From Companilactobacillus ginsenosidimutans (GTDB taxonomy: Bacteria > Bacillota > Bacilli > Lactobacillales > Lactobacillaceae), in assembly GCF_001050475.1 (NCBI RefSeq), contig NZ_CP012034.1, forward strand, positions 2,526,557 through 2,590,556: 64,000 nucleotides of DNA, written 5' to 3'. Of the stretch, positions 8,175-16,494 are shown piece by piece. The notes under the pieces were generated by a model. The model ran no database searches and had not been told where the DNA came from. It worked only from the letters and a program-made list of their open reading frames with translations. Made by a program: the position numbers and the translations under genes. The first letter of the stretch is position 1. Each line of letters opens with the position of its first letter.

Positions 8175-9029
8175 TTGCTTGATGAAAATATGGAATGTCA
8201 TTTTTTCAAAGAACTAAAAAGCCGTGCCTCCAGTTACTTTTATCCATTTCAAACATTTCCCAATAAAGAGATTAGTCACTTCACATTTGAACCCGTTACG
8301 ATAATATATGGAGACAATGGTTCTGGTAAATCAACATTGTTGAACATTATCGCTGAAAAACTTCGATTACAACGGGGCACCTTATATAATCGTGCTCGAT
8401 TTTTTAAGAAGTATTTGAGCATGTGTTCTTATACTTCACACAAATTATTGCCCGAGAATTCTTCAATAATCACAAGCGATGAGATCTTCAATTACATGTT
8501 GAACCTACGCGCATTGAACCAGGGGATAGATAATAATCGTGAAGAAATGTTTGAGGATTATTTGAGTCATAAATTCGGTGACTTCAAGTACCATGATCTA
8601 AGCGATTACGATGAGTTGAAAAAGACCATCGAAATGCGCAGGAAAACACAATCAAGATATGTTCGTGAACACCTTCAAAAAAATGTAACAGAGAGATCCA
8701 ACGGAGAAAGCGCAATGCATTTCTTTACCGAAAGAATAAAAGATAATCAACTCTATCTATTAGACGAACCCGAGAATTCCTTATCACCAGCAAAACAACA
8801 AGAACTAGTAAAATTTCTAAATGACAGTGCAAGATTTTTCAATTGTCAGTTTATAATTGCAACCCACTCACCATTCCTACTATCGTTAGATTATGCAAAA
8901 ATCTATGATTTGGATTCAGTACCAGTAACCACAAAGAATTGGTATGAGTTACCAGAAGTAAAAGTTTACGCAGACTTCTTTGAGAAGAACCGTAATAAAT
9001 TTAATAGAAACGATAACAACAATGAATAA
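8175..9029 (+). CDS. AAA-family ATPase, 5' end displaced by the IS605 insertion
   Basis: Predicted cytosolic ATPase with Walker A GDNGSGKSTLLN, Walker B LYLLDEPENSLSP and an ATHSPFLLS motif as in ABC/SMC-like ATPases. Its biological role is unknown. Relatives start a few residues before HLEDFTLLDE. Here the IS right end abuts that point, and the original start (ATG at 6336 with GGAGTGGGG) now lies on the far side of the IS. Present translation could begin at TTG 8175 (AGAGGA 7 nt upstream), ATG 8190, or an ATG inside the IS at 8100. The rest of the frame is open, so function may survive. It is followed by a terminator. Confidence 0.75.
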   Translation: MLDENMECHFFKELKSRASSYFYPFQTFPNKEISHFTFEPVTIIYGDNGSGKSTLLNIIAEKLRLQRGTLYNRARFFKKYLSMCSYTSHKLLPENSSIITSDEIFNYMLNLRALNQGIDNNREEMFEDYLSHKFGDFKYHDLSDYDELKKTIEMRRKTQSRYVREHLQKNVTERSNGESAMHFFTERIKDNQLYLLDEPENSLSPAKQQELVKFLNDSARFFNCQFIIATHSPFLLSLDYAKIYDLDSVPVTTKNWYELPEVKVYADFFEKNRNKFNRNDNNNE

Positions 9030-9038
9030 TCAATTTAG

Positions 9039-9087
9039 AAAAGCCCTAAACAAGGAATGATCGTGCATCCATGTTTAGAGCTTTTTG
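9039..9087 (+). terminator. intrinsic terminator after the AAA ATPase
   Basis: AAAAGCCCTAAACA / TGTTTAGAGCTTTTT stem with a 19-nt loop, ending in a T-run. Confidence 0.7.
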
Positions 9088-9259
9088 GTAAAAAATAGCC
9101 AGTCCTCAAAAGAAGAACTGACCAAAAATCAATCTATTTGTTATCAATAATCGTTAATGAGTAATGTGACTGAGTATTGATTACTAAGTAATGACACGAC
9201 TGCAGGAATGCAGATATCAACGAAGCAAAACCAGATTGTTCAGTTCATCGATATCTAGC

Positions 9260-9418
9260 CTGGAGGTGGAGTACGATGGGCGAGCCAGCCGTGAAATTGC
9301 TGTTGGGTCGGCATCGGCCGGCCTTACAGCAAGGCAATCCATAAGACCGCACTTTGGCTTATGGATTCGCCCATGGCGTTCCGCCGCCCATCGTACGGAA
9401 CCTCCAGGCGGCAGTTAA
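9260..9418 (+). repeat. structured intergenic element, copy 1
   Basis: A 148-bp fold plus an 11-bp conserved tail. Outer stem 9260-9282 with 9385-9407, containing a symmetric GGA/GGA internal loop (9268-9270 and 9397-9399). Inside are the conserved segment GAGCCAGCCGTGA (9282-9294), a hairpin 9297-9332, a perfect 10-bp stem AATCCATAAG / CTTATGGATT capping the loop ACCGCACTTTGG (9346-9357), and CCATGGCGTTCCGCC (9371-9385). The tail is GCGGCAGTTAA. The element is far more GC-rich than its surroundings. It lies between the AAA ATPase and the 3' end of glpQ, which faces it. Copies 2 and 3 keep the loops and change the stems. Not a family I recognise. The rest of 9088-9259 shows nothing. Confidence 0.75.
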
Positions 9419-9428
9419 CCACTAACCC

Positions 9429-10295
9429 CTACTTCCAATCATCAACCAACTGCTTAGTTTCTTTAGTATTATTAGTGAACAAGCTATCAGTCTTCTCAAC
9501 CTTAACAGCATTATAAGTATCGTTGTAAGTATTAATAGTCCACAAATCAGAAAGCATGCCCTTGTTATTAATAGCCTTCATAATCTTAGGAGTAGCTTGT
9601 TCAGCATCAAGAGACAAGAACTTGATATAAGTAGGTGCTGACTTAATTTCTTCCAAATATTGATCTTCGCCTGATGCTTCCATCAACCATAGGAAAGGAA
9701 CATTGTGTTGTTTCTTGAAACTGTGAAGTAATTCGATACCATTTACATCAGTATCTTGGATAATAACGTTTTTGTTCATCTTAGAATCATTTAATTGAGT
9801 AGCTAAAGCTTTTTCAGTATCAGTATTGTCACCGTCATTTTTCTTAGCTTCAATTATGTAGTGAACATTATTTTTATAGTGTGAAAATACATCTTTGAGT
9901 TGGTGAAGTGGCTCACCGTTGCGTAATTTAACTTTGTTTAATTGTTTTGAGTTAGAAGTGGAAACATTGATATCTTTTCCAGTTGTACGTTTCAAATTAT
10001 CGTCGTGCGTGACGTAGAGTTTACCGTCTTTACTGAGCCAAACGTCTTGTTCAATAAATTGACTACCATCTTTAATAGCGTGGTCATAGCCAGTGAAACT
10101 GTGTTCAGGACTGTTATATGGGCTACCGCGGTGTGAAAAAATAATCGGATGCTTTGGTGTAGCTTTCTTGATTTCTTTTTCAACTGATACCATATTTTTA
10201 GCCTTTGGTGCAGCAGATGCATTATTAGTTGCAATCCCCAAACTAAATAGTGCTAATGCGGTAGAAACAATAGCCATTTTTGTGTTAATTTTCAT
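9429..10295 (-). CDS. glpQ: secreted glycerophosphodiester phosphodiesterase
   Basis: Hydrolyses glycerophosphodiesters to glycerol-3-phosphate and an alcohol outside the cell; 288 residues. A signal peptide (about 1-28) ends ASA|A. The GDPD motifs are His55-Arg56 with Glu64 in FSHRGSPYNSPEHS, Glu82/Asp84 in IEQDVWLSKDG and His97 in YVTHDDN. RBS GGGGAGAG lies 6 nt before the ATG. It starts 25 bp after the uvrA2 stop in the same direction, so it is probably co-transcribed with it. The homolog may act on teichoic acid or lipid breakdown products. Confidence 0.9.
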   Translation of the reverse strand: MKINTKMAIVSTALALFSLGIATNNASAAPKAKNMVSVEKEIKKATPKHPIIFSHRGSPYNSPEHSFTGYDHAIKDGSQFIEQDVWLSKDGKLYVTHDDNLKRTTGKDINVSTSNSKQLNKVKLRNGEPLHQLKDVFSHYKNNVHYIIEAKKNDGDNTDTEKALATQLNDSKMNKNVIIQDTDVNGIELLHSFKKQHNVPFLWLMEASGEDQYLEEIKSAPTYIKFLSLDAEQATPKIMKAINNKGMLSDLWTINTYNDTYNAVKVEKTDSLFTNNTKETKQLVDDWK

Positions 10296-10320
10296 CGATA
10301 CTCTCCCCTTAAAACAAAAT

Positions 10321-12858
10321 TTATAGCAAACCGAAAAGATTCAAATGTTGTTTCAAATATTTTCCGGTAACGCTTTCTTTATTGTAACAAATATCTTTTG
10401 GAGTACCAGTGGCAATTATTTTTCCGCCATTAATTCCACCCTCAGGTCCCAAATCATTAATATAATCTGCATTAGAAATTAAGTCGAGATCATGTTCAAT
10501 AACAATCACAGTCGCATGATTTTCGATAAGCTGATCCATAACGTCTATCAATACTGAGACGTCTTTTGGATGGAGGCCGACACTTGGCTCATCAAAGATA
10601 AATAGTTGGTTCTTTTGATTTTTCTTCATATAAGTTACGAGCTTGAGTCGCTGAGCCTCACCACCAGAAAGAGTAGGGGTACTTTCACCAAGCTTCAAAT
10701 AGCTGAGTCCAATATTGTCGAGTACTTCAAGAATATTATGGATACGGGAATCATCTTTGAAAAATGGTAGAGCCTCTTTGACTGACATGTCGAGAATCTC
10801 CGCTAAATTTTTACCGTTCCATTTGATTTCAAGAATCTCAGGCTTGAATCGTTTACCACCACAGACAGGACAAGTTTCAACCATGTCAGGCAAGTATTGA
10901 ATATCCAAGGTAATTACACCAGTACCACCACAGTTAGGGCAGGCACCTTCCTTGTTGTTGTAAGAGAAGTGGCTTGCTGTGTAATGCTTAGCCTTTGCTG
11001 CATCAGTCTTAGCAAATAGCTTTCTTATTTCATCAAAAACTTTTGTGTAAGTACCAACAGTTGAACGAACATTTTTACCAATAGGCACGGAGTCAACTGT
11101 GACAACGTTCTTGATATTCCCAGAGTCAATTTCGTTTACATAACTTGGTAGTGGGTCGCCGTCGATTTCATGTTTCAAGGCAGGAATCAAACTGTCAAAA
11201 ATCAAAGTAGTCTTACCTGAACCAGACATACCAGACACAAGATTGAGCCGTTCCTTCGCAAATTTAGCTTTCATATTATGAATGTTGAAACGGTCGTTGA
11301 TACCGACACTAATTTCGCCCTTTTCAAAAATATCTTTCGAGGGATGGTAACTAATAATATCACCAGTACCAGTGAGGTATGGTTCGATAACAGAGTCAGA
11401 ATTCTGCTTGATTTCATCAACAGTACCTTGAGTAATCACATTACCACCATCTGCACCAGAGTCTGGACCAATCTCGATTACGTAGTCAGCAGCAGCAATA
11501 ATACTAGTATCGTGGTCAACCACAATCAGCGAATTACCCAGACGAACAAGCTCCTTGAGAATCTTAATTAGCCCATTAACGTTGGCAGCGTGAAGCCCAA
11601 CACTTGGCTCATCAAGAACGTAGAGCACACCAGTCATCTGATTACGAATTGTCCGGGCCAGCTGAATACGTTGCAACTCACCAGTCGACAGTGAATTTCC
11701 TGCACGAGTCAATGAGAGATAGTTTAGACCAAGATCATCAATTGGTGTCAATAAGTCGAGCAGCTCGTTAACTAAATTCTTGCCAAGCGACTGCATTTCT
11801 TCAGGTAGCCAATCAAGTATTTGCTGGGCGAATTTTTGTAGCTCACTAATAGTGAATTCACTAACTTCAGCAATATTTTTACCAACCAATTGGTTAGTAA
11901 ATAGTTTTGGATCAAAGCGGCTACCGTGGCATGTTGGACAAGGTTTAACGTCATAAAATCTAGAAAGACGTTTCAAGGTATTTTCGTTTTTGGCACTCTT
12001 TAAACTGTGTTCAACGGCCGCAAAAGCGTTTTCGTATAGTGAGTTTAATTTGAATGCCTTACCACTTGAGGTGGGTACGATCAATTCACGTTTGACACCT
12101 TTTCCATGAAGAATGATGTCTTTTTCTTTGGCGGTTAGATCCTTAAATGGAACGTCTAGTCTTACGCCAAGCTTTTCAGCCAGTGGTTGTTGGAGTGAAC
12201 GACCAGGTAAACGCCATGAACGAATTGCTCCATCTTTAATAGACAGATTTTCGTCTGGAATAATTTTCGATTGTTCCAATTCTTTGGTAACACCGGTACC
12301 CTCACAAGTAGGACATGCGCCAGTTGAGTTGAAGGCAAAGTCTTCAGCACCGAAAACCATGAATTTAACGCCACAAGTAGGGCAAGTCATCACTCCCATG
12401 CCATCATCTGATGGTGATAGATCCATGACTTCAGAAATTTTTAAAGTAGGATCGAGACGATGTCCATTTGGACATTCAACTGAGGCAAGACGAGAAAACA
12501 TTAATCTCAAAATATTCAAGCTCTCAGTCATTGTACCAACTGTTGAACGAACTCCAGGGACAGTTGGGCGCTGTCTCAAAGCAATCGTTGATGGTAGATT
12601 TTTGATTTCACGAACATCGGAACGACCGACTTGGGCAATCCGACGACGTGTATAAGTTGATAGGGCGTTAAGATACTTTCTTGCTCCCTCAGAGTAGATG
12701 GTATCCATTGCTAACGAAGATTTACCAGATCCAGAGACACCTGTAATCGCTACGAATGAGTTAAGTGGGATGTCAATGTCGAGGTTCTTTAAGTTATTGG
12801 CATTCGCACCACGGACTTCGATGTTATCCGGAATATAGTTTTTATGCCTGATTCCCAT
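10321..12858 (-). CDS. UvrA-like ABC ATPase, class II (UvrA2/DrrC type)
   Basis: DNA-associated duplicated ABC ATPase of 845 residues, about 100 shorter than canonical UvrA. Walker A motifs GVSGSGKS (40-47) and SGMSGSGKTT, two LSGGEAQRLKL/LSTGELQRIQL signatures, and zinc-binding CPTCG, CPNCGGTG and CPVCGGKR clusters are visible. The shortened N-terminal half suggests loss of the UvrB-binding domain, as in UvrA2 and DrrC proteins linked to DNA-drug tolerance rather than classical excision repair. It is transcribed from a MerR-type promoter divergent from the oxidoreductase-merR operon. Confidence 0.88.
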   Translation of the reverse strand: MGIRHKNYIPDNIEVRGANANNLKNLDIDIPLNSFVAITGVSGSGKSSLAMDTIYSEGARKYLNALSTYTRRRIAQVGRSDVREIKNLPSTIALRQRPTVPGVRSTVGTMTESLNILRLMFSRLASVECPNGHRLDPTLKISEVMDLSPSDDGMGVMTCPTCGVKFMVFGAEDFAFNSTGACPTCEGTGVTKELEQSKIIPDENLSIKDGAIRSWRLPGRSLQQPLAEKLGVRLDVPFKDLTAKEKDIILHGKGVKRELIVPTSSGKAFKLNSLYENAFAAVEHSLKSAKNENTLKRLSRFYDVKPCPTCHGSRFDPKLFTNQLVGKNIAEVSEFTISELQKFAQQILDWLPEEMQSLGKNLVNELLDLLTPIDDLGLNYLSLTRAGNSLSTGELQRIQLARTIRNQMTGVLYVLDEPSVGLHAANVNGLIKILKELVRLGNSLIVVDHDTSIIAAADYVIEIGPDSGADGGNVITQGTVDEIKQNSDSVIEPYLTGTGDIISYHPSKDIFEKGEISVGINDRFNIHNMKAKFAKERLNLVSGMSGSGKTTLIFDSLIPALKHEIDGDPLPSYVNEIDSGNIKNVVTVDSVPIGKNVRSTVGTYTKVFDEIRKLFAKTDAAKAKHYTASHFSYNNKEGACPNCGGTGVITLDIQYLPDMVETCPVCGGKRFKPEILEIKWNGKNLAEILDMSVKEALPFFKDDSRIHNILEVLDNIGLSYLKLGESTPTLSGGEAQRLKLVTYMKKNQKNQLFIFDEPSVGLHPKDVSVLIDVMDQLIENHATVIVIEHDLDLISNADYINDLGPEGGINGGKIIATGTPKDICYNKESVTGKYLKQHLNLFGLL

Positions 12859-12938
12859 AATGTACCTTCTTATTATTTAAAGTTAACTTCATTTTAACAT
12901 TGGAAAAATAATATTATTCCAATATCATCACAGTAATA

Positions 12939-12969
12939 ATTGTAAACTGTCACGTGACAGTACAGTCAA
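12939..12969 (-). promoter_or_regulatory. MerR-type promoter of uvrA2-glpQ
   Basis: On the minus strand, -35 TTGACT (12969-12964), 19-bp spacer, -10 TACAAT (12944-12939). The perfect 16-bp palindrome ACTGTCACGTGACAGT (12946-12961) fills the spacer. An overlong 19-bp spacer with a central palindrome is the hallmark of MerR-activated promoters. Confidence 0.8.
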
Positions 12970-12990
12970 CAATAAGTTTTATAATAAAAT

Positions 12991-13021
12991 TTGACTGTCA
13001 CGTGACGGTACGGTTTATAGT
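12991..13021 (+). promoter_or_regulatory. MerR-type promoter of the oxidoreductase-merR operon
   Basis: -35 TTGACT (12991-12996), 19-bp spacer, -10 TATAGT (13016-13021). ACTGTCACGTGACGGT (12994-13009) is the same palindrome with one mismatch, offset toward the -35. It lies 48 bp from the divergent site. Confidence 0.75.
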
Positions 13022-13056
13022 GTATTTAGTTAATAAATCAAAAGGGAGCAAATATT

Positions 13057-14007
13057 ATGAAATCAGTTGTAATTGAAAAAGCCGTTGGACCAGAAGTTTT
13101 AGACATTAAGGAACGCCCAATTCCCGAAGCTACTAAAGATGAGACAGTCATCAAAATTCATGCATTCACTGTACATAGATATGAAGTTTTGACACGTGAA
13201 GGTGGTTCTCCATCAGTTAAGTTTCCAAGAGTAATTGGTGTTGAAGCTGTTGGTGAGGTTTATCAACCCGCAGAAAATAGTGAGTTGAAAAAGGGTCAAA
13301 AAATTGTTTCATTCAATGGTGGACTTGGACGTGCCTTTGATGGAAGCTACCAAGAATATGCATTAATTCCTGACAATTTAGTTTATCCGGTTGATTTTGA
13401 TGGATCATGGACTGAATTGGCAAGTATTCCCGAAACATTTTACACAGCATTTGGTGCTTTGAAATCAATAAACATAGCAGAAGGACAATCATTGTTAGTT
13501 CGTGGAGGAACAACTGGAGTTGGTATGGCAGCTTTAGTTTTAGCAAAAGCCATGTGATTGACCGTGGGAAGCACTACTAGACAAGCTGCTCGTGAACCAG
13601 AACTTACTAAACTTGGCGCAACAGATGTAATTTTGGATCAAGATGGAAAATTGCAAACTGATAAGACATTTGATAATGCAATCGACTTGATTGGTGTAAC
13701 AACGTCCATTGATACCTTGTCACACGTTAAGCAAGGTGGATTTTACAGCTTAGTCGGCATGGTAACTGGTCAGTGGATTTGGAAAGAATTCGATCCATTT
13801 ACAAACCTTGCCGGAAAATTTGCTACAGTTTATGATTCAACCGCTGTTGATAAAAAATTGGTCAAAGAAATGTTCAATTTAATTAATAAGAATCATTTGG
13901 AAATTCCGATTGCTAAGGTATTCAAACTCGATGAGATTCAAGACGCACAAAGTTATGTTATGGAAAAGAATCGTCCTTTAGGACAAGTAATTGTTTCAAA
14001 TGACTAG
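13057..14007 (+). pseudogene. NADPH:quinone reductase-like alcohol dehydrogenase with in-frame stop
   Basis: Medium-chain dehydrogenase/reductase of about 316 codons, without the zinc-site cysteines. The two halves are in the same frame: residues 1-166 end LVLAKAM, then TGA at 13555-13557, then LTVGSTTRQAAREPELTKLGATDV. The stop sits where the Rossmann fold of relatives has Gly (AKAMGLTV), so a single GGA-to-TGA change explains it. The N-terminal half retains LLVRGGTTGVGMAAL for cofactor binding. A TTG right after the stop could restart translation, but neither half should work alone. First gene of the MerR-activated operon; merR starts 23 bp downstream. Confidence 0.85.
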
Positions 14008-14030
14008 CTGGATTTGAGAGGAGTAAATAA

Positions 14031-14843
14031 ATGTTAAAGATAAGTGAGATGGCTAAGCTAGCTAGTACTACTCGAAGAACACTAATTTATTACGATGAAC
14101 AAAACGTCTTTTCTCCTGCTGGGAAAACAGATGCTGGTTATCGATATTATGAGTACAATCAACTTTATGATTTGATGTTTATTCTCGGACTCAGAAAATT
14201 GGGAATGTCAGTCGATGAGATTAGGGAGATCAAGAATACTGAAGGTACGACTTCAGAAAAATTGCTGCACGCTCAAGCTAGAGTTAATAGTAAAATACAT
14301 GAGTTAGAACATATTCAGACTGTCATCGATCAGCGTATCGAACAAAAGCCGATCGATAAAAATGTTACTTTATATCAACCCTCAGTTGAAAAAGGCTTTG
14401 ACAAATTTTTCTGGTGTTCACGTCAAACAGTCTCGTGTACTGAGGAAGAAATTGCCGAGTTGTTTTCAGAGTTTTATAAGCAATTAGATTCACTGGCTGT
14501 CATGTACACAGGTGACTCCGGTTTTCTGACGGATTTACCAGTAACAAACCCACAAGGTTATGCAGATGCTGGCTTTAGAATTTTGAAAGAGACCATTGTC
14601 GATTCGAAGCAAGTCTTTATTCCGGTTATGAAAAAGGATAGCGGAAACTATTTATCTATTTATGTTGAGAATACCGGTGATGGCATAGTCCATGGACTGG
14701 AAATCTTGAATTCATATTGCTCCAAAAATAAGATTCAAACAGACAACCATTTATGGCAAATGGATTTTGGTGATGACCACAACAAAGTTGGTGCAACTAA
14801 ATTAGGAAAGCTTGAATACTCAATTGTCACTGGGTTAGACTGA
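14031..14843 (+). CDS. MerR-family activator with GyrI-like effector domain
   Basis: 270 residues. The N-terminal MerR helix-turn-helix (LKISEMAKLASTTRRTLIYYDEQNVFSP ... GYRYYEYNQ) is followed by a helical dimerisation region (about 75-110) and a C-terminal GyrI/TipAL-type small-molecule domain (about 110-270). This architecture senses amphiphilic drugs or peptides. RBS GAGAGGAG. It lies in the operon driven by the 19-bp-spacer promoter and probably activates both that promoter and the divergent uvrA2-glpQ one. Confidence 0.88.
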   Translation: MLKISEMAKLASTTRRTLIYYDEQNVFSPAGKTDAGYRYYEYNQLYDLMFILGLRKLGMSVDEIREIKNTEGTTSEKLLHAQARVNSKIHELEHIQTVIDQRIEQKPIDKNVTLYQPSVEKGFDKFFWCSRQTVSCTEEEIAELFSEFYKQLDSLAVMYTGDSGFLTDLPVTNPQGYADAGFRILKETIVDSKQVFIPVMKKDSGNYLSIYVENTGDGIVHGLEILNSYCSKNKIQTDNHLWQMDFGDDHNKVGATKLGKLEYSIVTGLD

Positions 14844-14874
14844 ATCTAAGTGATGTTTGAGGAGCTGGCAAAAG

Positions 14875-15219
14875 ATGCAATTAACGAGAGAAGATTTGAT
14901 CAAATTAATTAGTTTGAATAGGGATGTTGTGGTGGATGAACCATTCAATAATTTCACGCACAGCAAGATGATTTTTTATGCAATTCATCGCAAAGATAAC
15001 AAAAAGATTTTTGCCTTAATTTATCATAAAGATGAAAAGCTATACGTTGATTTAAAATCCAATCCAGCGGTTGCATCGGAGTTAATTGAAGCAGAACCAT
15101 ATATTTTACCAGGTAAGCATTTTGACAAGATACATTGGTTGACTGTTGATGTTGAAGAAATAGAATCTGAAAAAGAATTATTAAGTTTGGTTGAAACTAG
15201 TTTTAAACTAACAAAATAG
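14875..15219 (+). CDS. MmcQ/YjbR-family DNA-binding-like protein
   Basis: Small protein of 114 residues with the MmcQ/YjbR (CyaY-like fold) pattern: an N-terminal helix, FNNFTHSKMIFYAIHRKDNKKIFALIYH, then LDLKSNP-type VDLKSNPAVASEL and a helix after KHFDKIHWLTVD. The function of this family is not established. GAGGAG lies 10 nt before the ATG at 14875; an in-frame TTG at 14857 is less likely. Last gene of the merR operon, ending in a strong terminator. Confidence 0.75.
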   Translation: MQLTREDLIKLISLNRDVVVDEPFNNFTHSKMIFYAIHRKDNKKIFALIYHKDEKLYVDLKSNPAVASELIEAEPYILPGKHFDKIHWLTVDVEEIESEKELLSLVETSFKLTK

Positions 15220-15226
15220 TGTATAC

Positions 15227-15259
15227 AAAAGGCGACTATCAATCGATAGTCGCCTTTTT
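15227..15259 (+). terminator. intrinsic terminator of the merR operon
   Basis: Perfect stem AAAAGGCGACTATC / GATAGTCGCCTTTT around AATC, followed by T. Confidence 0.9.
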
Positions 15260-15362
15260 GAAATAAAATAAAAATCAGTATCACTGCATGATAACAGCAA
15301 TACTGATTATTAATAAATGACGTAAATGATGTTTTGTATACAACATACAATTTTACAACGGA

Positions 15363-15923
15363 CTAAATTTTACCAACTAAATCGGTTGAAGGCTTGATTG
15401 TCTTTTCCCCTGGATGCCAGTTGGCAGGACATACATTGTCACCATTTTCGGCAACAAATTGAGCTGCTTGCAATGTTCTGAGAATTTCATCAGCATTTCT
15501 ACCAATTCCCATTGCGTTAATTGTATATGATTTGATGATACCCTCGGGATTAACGATGAAGACACCACGATATGCTTGACCGCTTTCGCTGTCCAACAAG
15601 TCGAAGTAGTTTGAAAGTTGATGAGTTTGATCAGAAAGCATTGGGTATTGAATCTTCTTGATAGTATCAGTAGCGTCAGCCCATGCTTTATGTGAGAATT
15701 CACTATCAACAGAAACTGAATAAACTTCAGCATTGTTCTTCTTGAATTCTTCATAATCATCTTGTAATTCACTCAATTCAGTAGGGCATACGAATGAGAA
15801 ATCAGCAGGATAGAAGAAAATGATTGACCATTTCCCCATTAAATCTTGCTTAGTATAATCATTGATTTCACCATTTTGGTAACCCTTGACATTAAAGTCA
15901 GGTATTTCTTTGTTAATAAACAT
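15363..15923 (-). CDS. ahpC: alkyl hydroperoxide reductase AhpC (2-Cys peroxiredoxin)
   Basis: Thiol peroxidase of 186 residues that reduces hydrogen peroxide, alkyl peroxides and peroxynitrite. Peroxidatic Cys46 is in DFSFVCPTEL with the catalytic Thr/Arg context, and resolving Cys165 is in NVCPANWHPGE. The ATG is preceded by AAGGAGAA. No ahpF is adjacent, so the electron donor must be elsewhere. A 26-bp inverted repeat about 65 bp upstream may be an operator. Confidence 0.95.
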   Translation of the reverse strand: MFINKEIPDFNVKGYQNGEINDYTKQDLMGKWSIIFFYPADFSFVCPTELSELQDDYEEFKKNNAEVYSVSVDSEFSHKAWADATDTIKKIQYPMLSDQTHQLSNYFDLLDSESGQAYRGVFIVNPEGIIKSYTINAMGIGRNADEILRTLQAAQFVAENGDNVCPANWHPGEKTIKPSTDLVGKI

Positions 15924-15988
15924 AAATATTCTCCTTTCGAGTATCTATATTTAATCATAAAGCTTTTTGTGAAATATTCAATAGGTAT

Positions 15989-16014
15989 TAATGATTAATA
16001 TGTAAGAATCATTA
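15989..16014. promoter_or_regulatory. inverted repeat upstream of ahpC
   Basis: TAATGATT / AATCATTA with a 10-bp spacer, in the region where the ahpC promoter should lie. It does not match the PerR box well; the regulator is unknown. Confidence 0.35.
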
Positions 16015-16059
16015 CAATCTGGAAATTAAAAAGTCGACACATCAACATTTGTAAGCGTG

Positions 16060-16491
16060 CTAATTATTAAGAATCATTTTGACATGTGGAGAATTATTGA
16101 AAGTTATCACATCACCAACTCGTTCAAAACCAAATTTTTCATAAAAATGTTGGACATAATCTTCAGCGTGAATCTCGATATTTTTACCAGGAAATTTAGT
16201 TTTGATTGTATCGAGAATTTGTTGAACAAGTTTAGCACCATTTCCATTACCACGATTTTGTTTTGCAACTACGACACGGCCAAAAGAAATGTGTTCAGCC
16301 TCTGGAAAAATTCTGGCATACGAAAGTAGATTGTCCTCGTCAAAATTGAGTAGGTGCCAGGCTGTTAAATCGGTGTCATCGACATCTTGATAGATTCGAG
16401 TTTGTTCAACAACAAATACTTCCGATCTTAGCTTGTACATTTTAAATACTTCCTCTTTTGACATATCTTTGAATTGTTTAAGTTCCCACAT
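16060..16491 (-). CDS. GNAT acetyltransferase, ElaA-like
   Basis: 143 residues with the ElaA pattern: YKLRSEVFVVEQTRIYQDVDDTD near the N terminus and the acetyl-CoA-binding VVVAKQNRGNGNGAKLVQQ motif, ending with HFYEKFGFERVGD. The acceptor substrate is unknown. It begins 3 bp after the marR stop, so the two are one operon. A paralog lies at 37483-37935. Confidence 0.85.
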   Translation of the reverse strand: MWELKQFKDMSKEEVFKMYKLRSEVFVVEQTRIYQDVDDTDLTAWHLLNFDEDNLLSYARIFPEAEHISFGRVVVAKQNRGNGNGAKLVQQILDTIKTKFPGKNIEIHAEDYVQHFYEKFGFERVGDVITFNNSPHVKMILNN

Positions 16492-16494
16492 AAT

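Noticed and set aside
9191..9418. 75-codon open frame through structured element copy 1
   Set aside because: No ribosome site and composition dictated by the palindromes; the element is noncoding.
9260..9418. Known riboswitch, T-box or group II intron as an explanation for the repeated element
   Set aside because: No T-box AGGGTGG motif, no intron domain V or ORF, and location at 3' ends argues against a leader.
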